From a virus, in IMG/VR virus record IMGVR_UViG_3300036801_000470, positions 1 to 64,000 of that record: a stretch of 64,000 nt of DNA; one strand, 5' to 3'. The notes under the pieces were generated by a model. It did no database searches, had not been told where the DNA came from, and saw only the letters and a program-made list of their open reading frames with translations. This document shows, one piece after another, positions 22,229-29,537 of the stretch; position 1 is the first letter of the stretch; each line of letters begins with the position of its first letter. A program made the translations under genes and the position numbers.

Positions 22229-22458
22229 AGAACGCGGAGCTCCGGCGACGCGTAGACCCAGATCGACTCGACCTGTCCCTCGATGCGAGCGATCCGGCGA
22301 TGGGAGGCGCCGATGCGCTCGACAGGACCGAGCTGGAGGACCTTCCCTTCGACACGTCGGTCGTCTTTCGCGTCCACGTCGGTCACGAGGTAGTCGACCC
22401 GGTCGCCCACCCGGAGGGCCCAGAGCCGATCGATGTCCGCGGGGCTCGCCGCGCTCAT
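22225..22458 (-). CDS. Small beta-barrel-like protein
   Basis: A 77-residue protein with a pattern of short strands (WALRVGDRVDYLVTDV, RRVEGKVLQLG, GQVESIWVYASPEL), reminiscent of small head-tail or SH3-like folds. Unknown function. Four-base overlaps on both sides tie it to the neighbouring membrane and lipoprotein genes. Confidence 0.55.
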   Translation of the reverse strand: MSAASPADIDRLWALRVGDRVDYLVTDVDAKDDRRVEGKVLQLGPVERIGASHRRIARIEGQVESIWVYASPELRVL

Positions 22459-22751
22459 CGCGGGGCGCCCTCGCGGTACTGCACCCGGCGTTTCTTGCCG
22501 CCGATGAGGTTCGTGTTTTCGTCGCCGGGCCCGATCCCGTCCCCGGTGAACTCGCACACGATCGGGTCCTCTTTGCTCTCGTGGCAGAGGACCCCGGCGC
22601 AGTCGATCTGGGCGAGGTTGCAGCACCCCGCATGGCACGCGCACTGGCCGCTGCACTCCTTCACGGGAGGATTCGCCGTGCCGCTGAGCGAGGCGCCGCA
22701 CGCCGAGACGAGGAGACACGCCACCGAGGCGAGAACGTAGAGGTACTTCAC
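22455..22751 (-). CDS. Cysteine-rich small lipoprotein
   Basis: A 98-residue protein from GTG 22751, with AGGAG six bases upstream. The signal peptide YLYVLASVACLLVSAC ends in a lipobox (LVSAC). The mature part has about nine cysteines (ECSGQCACHAGCC...CAGVLC...VCEF), probably disulfide-bonded in the periplasm. It could be an outer-membrane spanin or a surface factor. Confidence 0.65.
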   Translation of the reverse strand: MKYLYVLASVACLLVSACGASLSGTANPPVKECSGQCACHAGCCNLAQIDCAGVLCHESKEDPIVCEFTGDGIGPGDENTNLIGGKKRRVQYREGAPR

Positions 22752-22783
22752 TGGACGCTCCTTCGAGCACAACGCATGAGGGA

Positions 22784-23071
22784 CTACGGACAGGAGAGAA
22801 AGCTTCGGTCGCACGCCACGACCTCGGTGGCCGTGTGCGCGGTCTCGGCGCAGGCGAGCGCCGCGCGCGTCGTCAGGTTCTCGGAGACGGCCTGGCGCAT
22901 CACGTCGGCGCAGTCACGGTCCTTGCCGATCGCGCACCCCACCCGAGCGAGGTTCTCGCAAACGACCGGAGCGTCGGCGAACGGGGGTGCGCTCGGCTCC
23001 TCTCCAGGCGCAGGACGTGGGCACGCCGCGCACGCCGCGAGGAGGAACGCGACGGGAAAGAGGGCGCGCAT
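22784..23071 (-). CDS. Cysteine-rich small lipoprotein
   Basis: A 95-residue protein with signal peptide MRALFPVAFLLAACAAC; either cysteine could be the lipid site. The mature region is Pro-rich, then helical with five further cysteines (VCENLARVGCAIGKDRDCAD). The start overlaps the stop of the cysteine peptidase gene (TGATG); a GTG one codon earlier is possible. Similar in style to the next lipoprotein downstream, but not an obvious duplicate. Confidence 0.65.
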   Translation of the reverse strand: MRALFPVAFLLAACAACPRPAPGEEPSAPPFADAPVVCENLARVGCAIGKDRDCADVMRQAVSENLTTRAALACAETAHTATEVVACDRSFLSCP

Positions 23072-23997
23072 CACGCCACCGCCTTGAGGGAGACCTCGAA
23101 GCGCATCGCGACGACGCAGAGGGCGCGGAACTCGGCACCGGTCACCCAGATGCCCGCCTCCTCACCCCAGTCGCCCCACGAATTGCTGATCCAGTAGGAT
23201 GTCGAACCGTCGGCCTCGGTGCGGTAGTCGAGGACGACCACGCCGTGGAGATCGTTCTCGGTGCAGCCCGTCGGGTCCGCGAAGGGCGCCTGGTTCGGTA
23301 CCCATCGATCCCCCCAGAGCTGCAGGGCGGACGTCGCGTGAATGCCGACGAGCACCGGCCACCCAATCGGGGTGGCCGAGATCGCCGCGCGAACATGGTC
23401 CTCGAAGTCCGCCTGGGTCGGGTCGAGGAGCTGGACGCGCGAGGTGTCAACGCCGCGCTTCCGTCCAAGCTCCGACTCCGCCGCGGTCGGGCGCGCGTGC
23501 ATGTTTGCCGGCGGAGGACTCGGCAGGTTCTTGACGTCGTCCTCCGTCCAGACGTCGGACACGCGCCCGTCGGGGGAGAGCTGGACGCTGCCGTCCGCGT
23601 TGCGCGGCCAGTCGATCATCCCCTGGTGGTCGAGGGCGGTGATGCAATCGACCATGTCCACCCCCTCGTTCGGGAGGGGACCCGTACCGGCGTCTTCTTC
23701 GCTGCGGATCGTGGCCCAGAACCACCGGACCGACGCCTCGAAGGCCTCCCAGGAGGAGGCCGCGAGGCCCAGCGCGACGAGCTGCGCGATGACGACGCGC
23801 ATCGCGGTGCTGAGGGCGTGGGCGACGCAGCCTTCGCTCCGTCCCTGGTTTAGGCGCAGTCGCCGGTGGCGCCGGAGCGATGCCGCCGGCGGCGAGGGCG
23901 CCGCGCCTTCGGTCGGGTGTGGTGCGCCGAGGCGATGGTGCTTCCAGGGACGATGGACCAGTCCCTTGCCATGGATCGGGGTCTGCTCTTCGCTCAT
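23071..23997 (-). CDS. Papain-like (C1) cysteine peptidase
   Basis: A 308-residue protein with the papain-family active site: NQGRSEGCVAHAL (oxyanion Q51, nucleophile C57), DLHGVVVLDY (H251) and YWISNSWGDWGEEAGIW (N272, followed by the invariant SWG). There is no signal peptide; the first 45 residues are basic and histidine-rich and could be a propeptide or linker. ATG 23997 follows GAAGGAACGC. A C1 peptidase in a phage lysis region is unusual; it might digest host envelope or S-layer proteins at lysis, or process virion proteins. The active-site reading is firm; the role is open. Confidence 0.82.
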   Translation of the reverse strand: MSEEQTPIHGKGLVHRPWKHHRLGAPHPTEGAAPSPPAASLRRHRRLRLNQGRSEGCVAHALSTAMRVVIAQLVALGLAASSWEAFEASVRWFWATIRSEEDAGTGPLPNEGVDMVDCITALDHQGMIDWPRNADGSVQLSPDGRVSDVWTEDDVKNLPSPPPANMHARPTAAESELGRKRGVDTSRVQLLDPTQADFEDHVRAAISATPIGWPVLVGIHATSALQLWGDRWVPNQAPFADPTGCTENDLHGVVVLDYRTEADGSTSYWISNSWGDWGEEAGIWVTGAEFRALCVVAMRFEVSLKAVA

Positions 23998-24008
23998 GAT
24001 GCGTTCCT

Positions 24009-24155
24009 TCAGCGGTGAATCAGGAAGAGAACGAGCGCGGCGCCGGCGCCCATGCCGAGCGCGAAGGCGGCCAGCGAGACGAGGACTGCGCGGACGATTG
24101 CGCGCTCCTCGGCGTGGGCTGCGTCGCTTGGGGGACACTCGAGGGCGTCACGCAT
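24009..24155 (-). CDS. Small single-span membrane protein
   Basis: A 48-residue protein from ATG 24155, with an acidic cytoplasmic start and a C-terminal transmembrane segment (VLVSLAAFALGMGAGAALVLFLI). ATG 24200 would add 15 residues and overlap the preceding gene. Size and topology fit a small holin or antiholin, yet there is no further support. Confidence 0.55.
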   Translation of the reverse strand: MRDALECPPSDAAHAEERAIVRAVLVSLAAFALGMGAGAALVLFLIHR

Positions 24156-24174
24156 CGGAGTCGCTGTCCCCGCG

Positions 24175-24435
24175 TTACGTTCGGGTGAGCATTCGTGCAT
24201 ACGCGCCGGCCCCCTCTTGAATGGAGGCAAGCGCCCCGTACGCGGACGCCGCCTTTTGCAAGGCCGCGAGCGCGTCTTCGCGGTTTTGGACCGTCTTGGC
24301 GTCGGTCTGTCTTTCCGTCGCGATTAGAAAGTCGTAGAGCGCGTAGTCCAGCGCACGGGCGATCAGTTCGGCGTGCGCGGCGTCGCGCTCGGTCTCGGCC
24401 GCGTCCGCGCTTCCTTCTTGTGCTGCTTCACTCAT
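24175..24435 (-). CDS. Hypothetical helical protein
   Basis: An 86-residue Ala/Glu-rich helical protein, with LIARALDYALYDFLIATERQ in the middle. ATG 24435 lies eight bases after the nucleotidyltransferase stop. Soluble; no motif recognised. Confidence 0.55.
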   Translation of the reverse strand: MSEAAQEGSADAAETERDAAHAELIARALDYALYDFLIATERQTDAKTVQNREDALAALQKAASAYGALASIQEGAGAYARMLTRT

Positions 24436-24442
24436 CGCGGCC

Positions 24443-25006
24443 TCACGTCTCCCAGGGAGGAACGAGGCCGGGCACGTCATCGAGACGGCGCCGCCGCTCA
24501 TTCAGGTAGCGCATCGCCGTCGGGAGCGCCTGGACCTGGAAGTCGACGGGGAGATGCGTGTGGTTCGCGCCCTGCACGTTCATCTTCGCGATCTCGACGT
24601 GCCAGCGCCGGTCGGCGTCCATCTCGTCGACGTCGGTGAGGACTCGTTCGGCGCTTCGCCAGGGACCGAAGCGCGCCTCGAACTCGGAGGCCAGGAGGAC
24701 GACGCGTACGTCGATGTCGCGCGGCGTGGCGTCCTTGAGCGCGCCACCGCAGAGGAAGACCGGGCGGCCGTAGCGGCTCGCCATGAGGTTCGCCCAGCCG
24801 CGGAGCATGCGGCCCTGCCAGTCGTTGAGCTTGCGATCCGCCCACGATTCGTGGTCGACGCGCGCCTCAAGAACCGCGGCGAGGGACCGGCCGCCGCAGA
24901 CCTTGCAGGAGGCGTCCCCATCGCAGCCGGCGTAGTTCGTCCCCGACTCGCCGACTCCGCGCCAAGCGCCCGGGCACCACCACTCGCCTTCTTTGGGATG
25001 GGTCAT
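24443..25006 (-). CDS. Nucleotidyltransferase-like protein with zinc finger
   Basis: A 187-residue protein. An N-terminal cysteine-rich segment (WWCPG...GCDGDASCKVCGG) is followed by FLCGGALKDATPRDIDVRVV: the GG and D-x-D (D97, D99) of the MNT/polymerase-beta nucleotidyltransferase superfamily. A later acidic strand (LPVDFQVQAL) may supply the third carboxylate. Such phage proteins may transfer nucleotides to RNA or protein targets. The target is unknown. Confidence 0.65.
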   Translation of the reverse strand: MTHPKEGEWWCPGAWRGVGESGTNYAGCDGDASCKVCGGRSLAAVLEARVDHESWADRKLNDWQGRMLRGWANLMASRYGRPVFLCGGALKDATPRDIDVRVVLLASEFEARFGPWRSAERVLTDVDEMDADRRWHVEIAKMNVQGANHTHLPVDFQVQALPTAMRYLNERRRRLDDVPGLVPPWET

Positions 25007-25476
25007 GTGACGTTTCCGTTCGTGATGAAGCCGTGCCAGCAGGACGGCGTCCCGACATCCACGCTCGGCGTGAGCGTGAGATCCTCGAGATTCGTCCCGC
25101 TCATCGTCCAACGCGTCTTGGTGACGCGGTCCCGCCCGGTGATGCCGAAGTTCGCCTCGACGATTGCAGCCCCGCGTGGGTTCGCGAACGGAACGATCAG
25201 CCCGTGCGGGCGCGCCCCGTCGAGTGGGTACTCGGCCTTGCCGTAGCCGCACGGACACCAGAGGTTGATTCCCTGAGCGCCGTCGATGCTCGACAGATAG
25301 CAGAAGGACCCTTTCTCGGTGCCGCGACCGATGAAGGTCGCTTCGAACCACGGATCCGACAGACGAGCGATCACGGCGTCTCCTTTTGCGCGCTCTCGCG
25401 CGACATCGAAGCCAGGCTGTCGGTCCCTCTTCGGTTCCGCCCGGCTCGCCTCTTCGATCACTCCGTCGGCAGGCAC
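25003..25476 (-). CDS. DUF6527 family protein
   Basis: A 157-residue protein ending DLTLTPSVDVGTPSCWHGFI, the typical C-terminal signature of DUF6527, with an earlier LWCPCG pair. Members are common in phages and mobile elements and are thought to bind metal through the Cys/His set; no function is known to me. GTG 25476 overlaps the preceding gene by 19 bases; a shorter start is possible. Confidence 0.65.
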   Translation of the reverse strand: MPADGVIEEASRAEPKRDRQPGFDVARERAKGDAVIARLSDPWFEATFIGRGTEKGSFCYLSSIDGAQGINLWCPCGYGKAEYPLDGARPHGLIVPFANPRGAAIVEANFGITGRDRVTKTRWTMSGTNLEDLTLTPSVDVGTPSCWHGFITNGNVT

Positions 25477-25706
25477 CAGCAGAACGCGCCGGCCGGCTGA
25501 ACAGAGAGGTGCACGATGCTCGTGTGCCGCTCGATCTGCCGCCCGTAAGGGTCGCCCTTCGCCTCATCGCTGCTCACGAGAACCAGGTTGACCCCGGGCA
25601 TCCCGCCAAGGCTCTCCCAGGTGCGCGTGACGAGCGCGTCGTGACGCTCTCGCTGCCCGTCGATGAAGACGATCGCCTGTCCGACTTTGATGTCTCGATT
25701 CGACAT
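25458..25706 (-). CDS. Hypothetical beta-rich protein
   Basis: An 82-residue protein from ATG 25706. IKVGQAIVFIDGQRERHDAL and VNLVLVSSDEAKGDPYGR resemble a small SH3-like or KOW-type beta barrel. It is followed with overlap by the DUF6527 gene; pairs of this kind (short beta protein plus DUF6527) occur in other phages as far as I recall. Confidence 0.55.
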   Translation of the reverse strand: MSNRDIKVGQAIVFIDGQRERHDALVTRTWESLGGMPGVNLVLVSSDEAKGDPYGRQIERHTSIVHLSVQPAGAFCWCLPTE

Positions 25707-25764
25707 GATGTCCGCTGCCCTTTCGCGACTTCGGTGTCGCGCGAGAGCGCGCAGTCCTTCGTTG

Positions 25765-26040
25765 TTATGTTCCCGCTGTCCCACGCCGATCGGCGAGTTC
25801 CTTGAGGAATCCCCAGCAACGATGCGCGCACGCGTTCGCGTGGTCGGCATTGTGCGGGAGACCGCCTTCGGTGGGGAGACAGTGCGGCGGCAGCGAGAGC
25901 ATCGCTCGCTCGGCTTCGCTCATCGCCATCTTGAGCAAGTCGTCGTCTGTCGCGGCTCTGCGACGGTGCCTGGCATATGCCTCGCGGAGCGGCTCGACCA
26001 TCTGCTTCTCTTGCACGGCTGGCTCCCTTCCGTAGCTCAC
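25765..26040 (-). CDS. Hypothetical protein
   Basis: A 91-residue protein from GTG 26040, overlapping the previous stop by four bases. The N-terminal half is helical (MVEPLREAYARHRRRAATDD). The C-terminal half has His and Cys residues (HNADHANACAHRC) that might bind metal. No family recognised. Confidence 0.5.
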   Translation of the reverse strand: MSYGREPAVQEKQMVEPLREAYARHRRRAATDDDLLKMAMSEAERAMLSLPPHCLPTEGGLPHNADHANACAHRCWGFLKELADRRGTAGT

Positions 26041-26294
26041 GCGAACAGCGTTCGAAGCTGCCCGCTCAGCCCCACGATCGGGATGGCGATGCCAGCCACC
26101 TCCGACGCGATCTTCAGCCCCGCCACGAGCCGGTCGAAGACCGACACCGAGGCGATGACGTTCGCGTCGCGGTACGTCCGCAGGAGCAGTTCGAGGTCCT
26201 CCGCCGAGGCCTCGGCGAGCGCCTGAACGTCCGCCGGCTTGAAGCTCGTCTCCTCGGCGATCTTGGCGATCGCCGTCATCATCTCGGGCGTCAT
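26037..26294 (-). CDS. Hypothetical helical protein with hydrophobic C-terminus
   Basis: An 85-residue protein from ATG 26294. The first 50 residues form charged helices. The tail (LVAGLKIASEVAGIAIPIVGL) is hydrophobic enough to insert into a membrane. It could be a pinholin-type protein; weakly supported. Confidence 0.5.
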   Translation of the reverse strand: MTPEMMTAIAKIAEETSFKPADVQALAEASAEDLELLLRTYRDANVIASVSVFDRLVAGLKIASEVAGIAIPIVGLSGQLRTLFA

Positions 26295-26653
26295 GGTCCG
26301 GCGTCCTCCCGCCAGGCGCACGTGCACACGTGATTCTGGCAAACGAGCGATTCTCGGCACGATGAAGGGATCGGCACCGGCTTGGGCGGCGGTGGGGGCT
26401 GGCAGACGATCGCCCCGCCGGCGTCGGGCGGGCCCGCGTCGTTCCGGACGAGCACCCTTTCCGCCGCGCAGAACGCCGCCCGGTCGCGGGCGGCCGCCAG
26501 CGTCGTCTCAGGCCCGCGCTCGTAGTTGCGAAGCGTCAGGTCAGCGACGTCGCGCACGCTCGCCGCGTCCTCGGGGGCGAGCGCGTAGCGCACGCAGGAG
26601 GTCACGGCGAGGACCGACAGCGCGGCGAGCCCGATGCGGAGCGAGGAGCCCAC
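26291..26653 (-). CDS. Small lipoprotein, possible outer-membrane spanin
   Basis: A 120-residue protein from GTG 26653, with a lipoprotein signal (LRIGLAALSVLAVTSC). The mature part is helical with paired cysteines and a Pro-rich piece (six consecutive prolines with KPVPIP), ending in a Cys-rich segment. Proline-rich lipoproteins next to membrane/coiled-coil genes are typical o-spanins, and the gene upstream encodes a membrane protein. The spanin role is inference. Confidence 0.6.
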   Translation of the reverse strand: MGSSLRIGLAALSVLAVTSCVRYALAPEDAASVRDVADLTLRNYERGPETTLAAARDRAAFCAAERVLVRNDAGPPDAGGAIVCQPPPPPKPVPIPSSCRESLVCQNHVCTCAWREDAGP

Positions 26654-26660
26654 GCGCGCC

Positions 26661-27455
26661 TCAGTGGTAGCGCGAGAGCGACGCGATCTGGTCGTGCAGC
26701 GCGGCGCGGTGCGCGACGTACGAGGAGTCGAGCGTCGGCCCCACGCCGCCAAGCGCGGCCCCTGTCTTCGGGTCCGCCCATACGTCCACGGCGGCCACCA
26801 CCCTCGCCAGCGCGTCTTGCGCGTCGGCGATGAGCTTCGCCCAGTCCTGCGCCTTCCCGTCCTGGTAGGCGGCGAGGGCATCGTTGATGGCAGACACGGC
26901 GTCCGCTTCGCTCGACTCTGCCCGATCGAACGCGGCCTGGGCGCTCGCCTGCTGCGATGGCGCTAGGCGCTGCACGATGACTGCGAAGAGCGCCTTGGCG
27001 CCGTCGTTGGCGACGTTCAGGGCCAGCTCGAAGTCGCCCACGTACACGGCGGGGCTCTTGGCGATGTCCTGCGCCAACGAGCACCCCGAGGTCCCTCCGA
27101 GCGCCAGCGCGCCGAGAAGCATGACCGCGGCGCCACCTTTGGCCATGGTCGACGCGCGCGCCCGTCCGAGCGTGAGCCCGTGCGTGTCGATGACCGGTAG
27201 TTTGCCCAGCGCCTTCGCCACGATCGTGAACAGCGGCACCTTCGGGAAGAGAGCGGCCAAGCCGGTGAAGAGCGCCGACAGCAGCGTCCCGACCCCCATC
27301 GCCACCACGATGTAGTGATCGAAGCTCCCGCCTCCGGCGGGCGCCGGAGGGGGAACGGGTGTCGGGTCGGCCTGGATGGCCAGGGCGGCCGTCGTCCCGA
27401 GCAGGACAGCGCCGAAGGTGAAGACCGCGGATCGATGCTTGATGAGGAACTTCAT
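26661..27455 (-). CDS. Membrane protein, candidate holin, with internal lipoprotein-like segment
   Basis: A 264-residue protein. Hydrophobic segments lie at about 9-28, 46-70 and 107-124. Residues 104-125 (MAKGGAAVMLLGALALGG, then TSGC) read as a complete lipoprotein signal starting with an internal methionine, followed by an alpha-helical soluble domain (128-264). This looks like a fusion of a two-span membrane protein with a lipoprotein, or like a gene with two starts. Its place ahead of the lysis genes suits a holin or spanin complex. Confidence 0.6.
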   Translation of the reverse strand: MKFLIKHRSAVFTFGAVLLGTTAALAIQADPTPVPPPAPAGGGSFDHYIVVAMGVGTLLSALFTGLAALFPKVPLFTIVAKALGKLPVIDTHGLTLGRARASTMAKGGAAVMLLGALALGGTSGCSLAQDIAKSPAVYVGDFELALNVANDGAKALFAVIVQRLAPSQQASAQAAFDRAESSEADAVSAINDALAAYQDGKAQDWAKLIADAQDALARVVAAVDVWADPKTGAALGGVGPTLDSSYVAHRAALHDQIASLSRYH

Positions 27456-27529
27456 GCAGACCTCTCCCGTCCGAGCCCGGGGGCTCGGCTGTTGCGGCTC
27501 CGCTGGGAGCCGGTTCGCTATGCGGCCCG

Positions 27530-28210
27530 TCAGCCCTCGTGGCCGTCGGTCGGCACGGCGCCGAGCGTGGGCACATCGACGGGCGGCAGCCTCGACGCGG
27601 CTGCCTTGCAGTCCTTGACGAAGGCGGCGCCGACCAGCGCCAAGAACACCGCGAAGGCCGTCCCCAGCACCTGGCCAATAAGCTTCTGAGAGGTCTCGTT
27701 GAACGAGGCCCCGATGCCTTCGAGCATCGACGTCTGCCGGGCGTTCTCGGCGGCGATGCGCTCGTTCTGGGCGATGACCCGCTCGGTCTTCTCGTCCACC
27801 CGCTCGAGGATCGGCGTCTGCGCCTTCGTCTCCGCGGCCGCCTCGACGGCATTCATCGCGGCAACCCGGAGCGACTCTCGCCCAGAGCGAATCACCTCGT
27901 TCGTCACCGACTGCGCCGGCGGCCGCACCGCGTGTGTCGGGGTCGCCGGCTCGATCGGCGGAAACGCCACTTCGTACGACGGCAGCGATTCATGAACGCC
28001 GGCCACGATCTGCCGCTCGACGGTGTCGAGCCGAGCCTCCATCGCGCTCAGGCGCTTGCCATGGCCCTCGCTCTGCCCCTTGATCAGGTCCACGTTGCGG
28101 CCCATGCGCCGCACGGCCCGCAGCGTCTCGCGCGCTAGCTCGGCGGCGTCCTCGGGCTCGGGAGGGTCGGTGATCGGCGTGCCGTCGTCGGTGTTCGTAG
28201 GATCTTCCAC
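27530..28210 (-). CDS. Coiled-coil protein with C-terminal membrane segment
   Basis: A 226-residue protein from GTG 28210. The N-terminus is acidic and Pro/Thr-rich. Heptad repeats fill about 25-75 and 125-175 (LERVDEKTERVIAQNERIAA). A membrane segment lies at about 183-203 (VLGTAFAVFLALVGAAFV), and a short Pro-rich tail follows. It is possibly a tail-anchored membrane or lysis-regulating protein. The start is only 25 bases from the divergent methyltransferase gene. Confidence 0.55.
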   Translation of the reverse strand: MEDPTNTDDGTPITDPPEPEDAAELARETLRAVRRMGRNVDLIKGQSEGHGKRLSAMEARLDTVERQIVAGVHESLPSYEVAFPPIEPATPTHAVRPPAQSVTNEVIRSGRESLRVAAMNAVEAAAETKAQTPILERVDEKTERVIAQNERIAAENARQTSMLEGIGASFNETSQKLIGQVLGTAFAVFLALVGAAFVKDCKAAASRLPPVDVPTLGAVPTDGHEG

Positions 28211-28235
28211 GGGTTGCGACTTTCTGCCCTACTGA

Positions 28236-29012
28236 ATGGACCTGATTACCGGAGCCTTCGAGACCTCTTACCGTCCTGGCGCGATGATCGCGGTTGACCA
28301 GCTCCCCGCACGCTTCGGCCGTCGTTTGCGTCGCTACACCGCCCAAGCGAGGGCAGGCCTCGCTGCAGGCATCCGTGTCGCGCGCGCGCCGGCGAGCCTC
28401 CTCACGAGCGACCGCGACGTGCGCCTAGCCGTCTCGCGTTACCTCGAGGCCTCGAAGCCAGCCGCCCTGAATCTCGGCAGCGGTACGGTCCCCATGGCCG
28501 GCTGGTTCAACATCGATCTGGACGGCCATGGCCAGATCTCGAGGGACCTAACGCAGGGGCTGCCGTACCTACCCGACGACTCGTTCGACTTCGCGTTCAG
28601 CGAGCACTTTTTGGAGCACATCGAGCGGCGCCAGGCGGCGCACTTGCTCACCGAGGTCCGCCGCGTCTTGCGGGGCGGCGGGCGCCTTCGCCTGGCCATC
28701 CCGGACCTCGATCTCGTGATCGACCGCTATCGAGACGGGCGCTGGAACAGCCGCGACGATGAAGGACTTCAGCGCGGGTTCGCGCCGCACTACGGCGGCG
28801 CGCTCCTCACGCGCGGCGAGTGGATCGACATGGCGTTCCGGCAGTGGGGTCACCGGTACCTCTACAACTTCGAGGACCTCTCGCGCGTGCTCTCGCAGGC
28901 GGGCTTCCGCTCGATCGAGCGCGTCGCCCACAAGCAGTCGCGCGAACCGTTCCTCGCGGGCCTCGAGACCCGGCCGCCGGATGCCTCCGCCCTCGTCGTC
29001 GAGGCGAGCTAG
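28236..29012 (+). CDS. SAM-dependent methyltransferase (moron)
   Basis: A 258-residue class I methyltransferase on the strand opposite to the late genes. Motif I is ALNLGSGTVPM, followed by WFNIDLDG, then LPDDSFDFAFSEHFLEHI (motif IV region) and RRVLRGGGRLRLAIPDLDL. Such type-11 enzymes often act on sugars or lipids in surface polysaccharide pathways. With its orientation and a following membrane gene this looks like a lysogenic-conversion cargo. ATG 28284 is an alternative start; neither has a clear ribosome-binding site. Confidence 0.8.
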   Translation: MDLITGAFETSYRPGAMIAVDQLPARFGRRLRRYTAQARAGLAAGIRVARAPASLLTSDRDVRLAVSRYLEASKPAALNLGSGTVPMAGWFNIDLDGHGQISRDLTQGLPYLPDDSFDFAFSEHFLEHIERRQAAHLLTEVRRVLRGGGRLRLAIPDLDLVIDRYRDGRWNSRDDEGLQRGFAPHYGGALLTRGEWIDMAFRQWGHRYLYNFEDLSRVLSQAGFRSIERVAHKQSREPFLAGLETRPPDASALVVEAS

Positions 29013-29021
29013 GCTCGCGGA

Positions 29022-29168
29022 ATGCTACGCCTCCTCCCTATTGCCGGCCTCACGTTCGTCGCGGTCGGGCCTCTTCTGCCGAACCCCATCGACGTCTGCT
29101 GCATCGTGCTGGGCATTGGGCTCGCCCTCGCCTCGCTCGCTTCGCATTACCGCGCGCAGCATCGCTGA
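29022..29168 (+). CDS. Tiny two-span membrane protein, downstream of the methyltransferase
   Basis: A 48-residue frame, nine bases after the methyltransferase stop. It encodes two hydrophobic stretches (LLPIAGLTFVAVGPLL and VCCIVLGIGLALASLA) and a basic end. It is likely part of the same inserted cassette. Function unknown. Confidence 0.5.
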   Translation: MLRLLPIAGLTFVAVGPLLPNPIDVCCIVLGIGLALASLASHYRAQHR

Positions 29169-29181
29169 TGCCGTAGCGCCC

Positions 29182-29520
29182 TCAAGGAGTCGCGCCTGCG
29201 TCCAGCGTAAGGCCCACCTGATCGCAGCACGTCCTCACGTCGACGGTCGCGCCGTGAAGCGCGGTCACTCGCTCCCCCGGTTGGGAACTCGCGCAGAAGC
29301 GGCTCCACACCATCGAATTCTTCCCGGGGTCGGCTTGGAAGATCGGCCGCAGCTCCGCGCTCTGCGCAGCTACGCACTCGAGAAACGGGGACAGCTCGAC
29401 CTCCGGCGTAGCTGCCCCGAGGTGCTGCCGCGACGGCGCCGGCTCCGGCGGGGAGCCCTTGCATCCCGCACCGCCGATCGACGCCGCCAAGACCGCGAAC
29501 ACACACATTCCGTAGCGCAT
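29182..29520 (-). CDS. Small lipoprotein
   Basis: A 112-residue protein with the signal MRYGMCVFAVLAASIGGAGC (lipid cysteine 20). The mature domain has four cysteines (LECVAAQ, SRFCAS, RTCCDQ) and no recognised family. It lies just downstream of the SGNH-hydrolase gene and upstream of the inserted cassette. Confidence 0.65.
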   Translation of the reverse strand: MRYGMCVFAVLAASIGGAGCKGSPPEPAPSRQHLGAATPEVELSPFLECVAAQSAELRPIFQADPGKNSMVWSRFCASSQPGERVTALHGATVDVRTCCDQVGLTLDAGATP

Positions 29521-29537
29521 TTCTGTTCACTCCTGTT

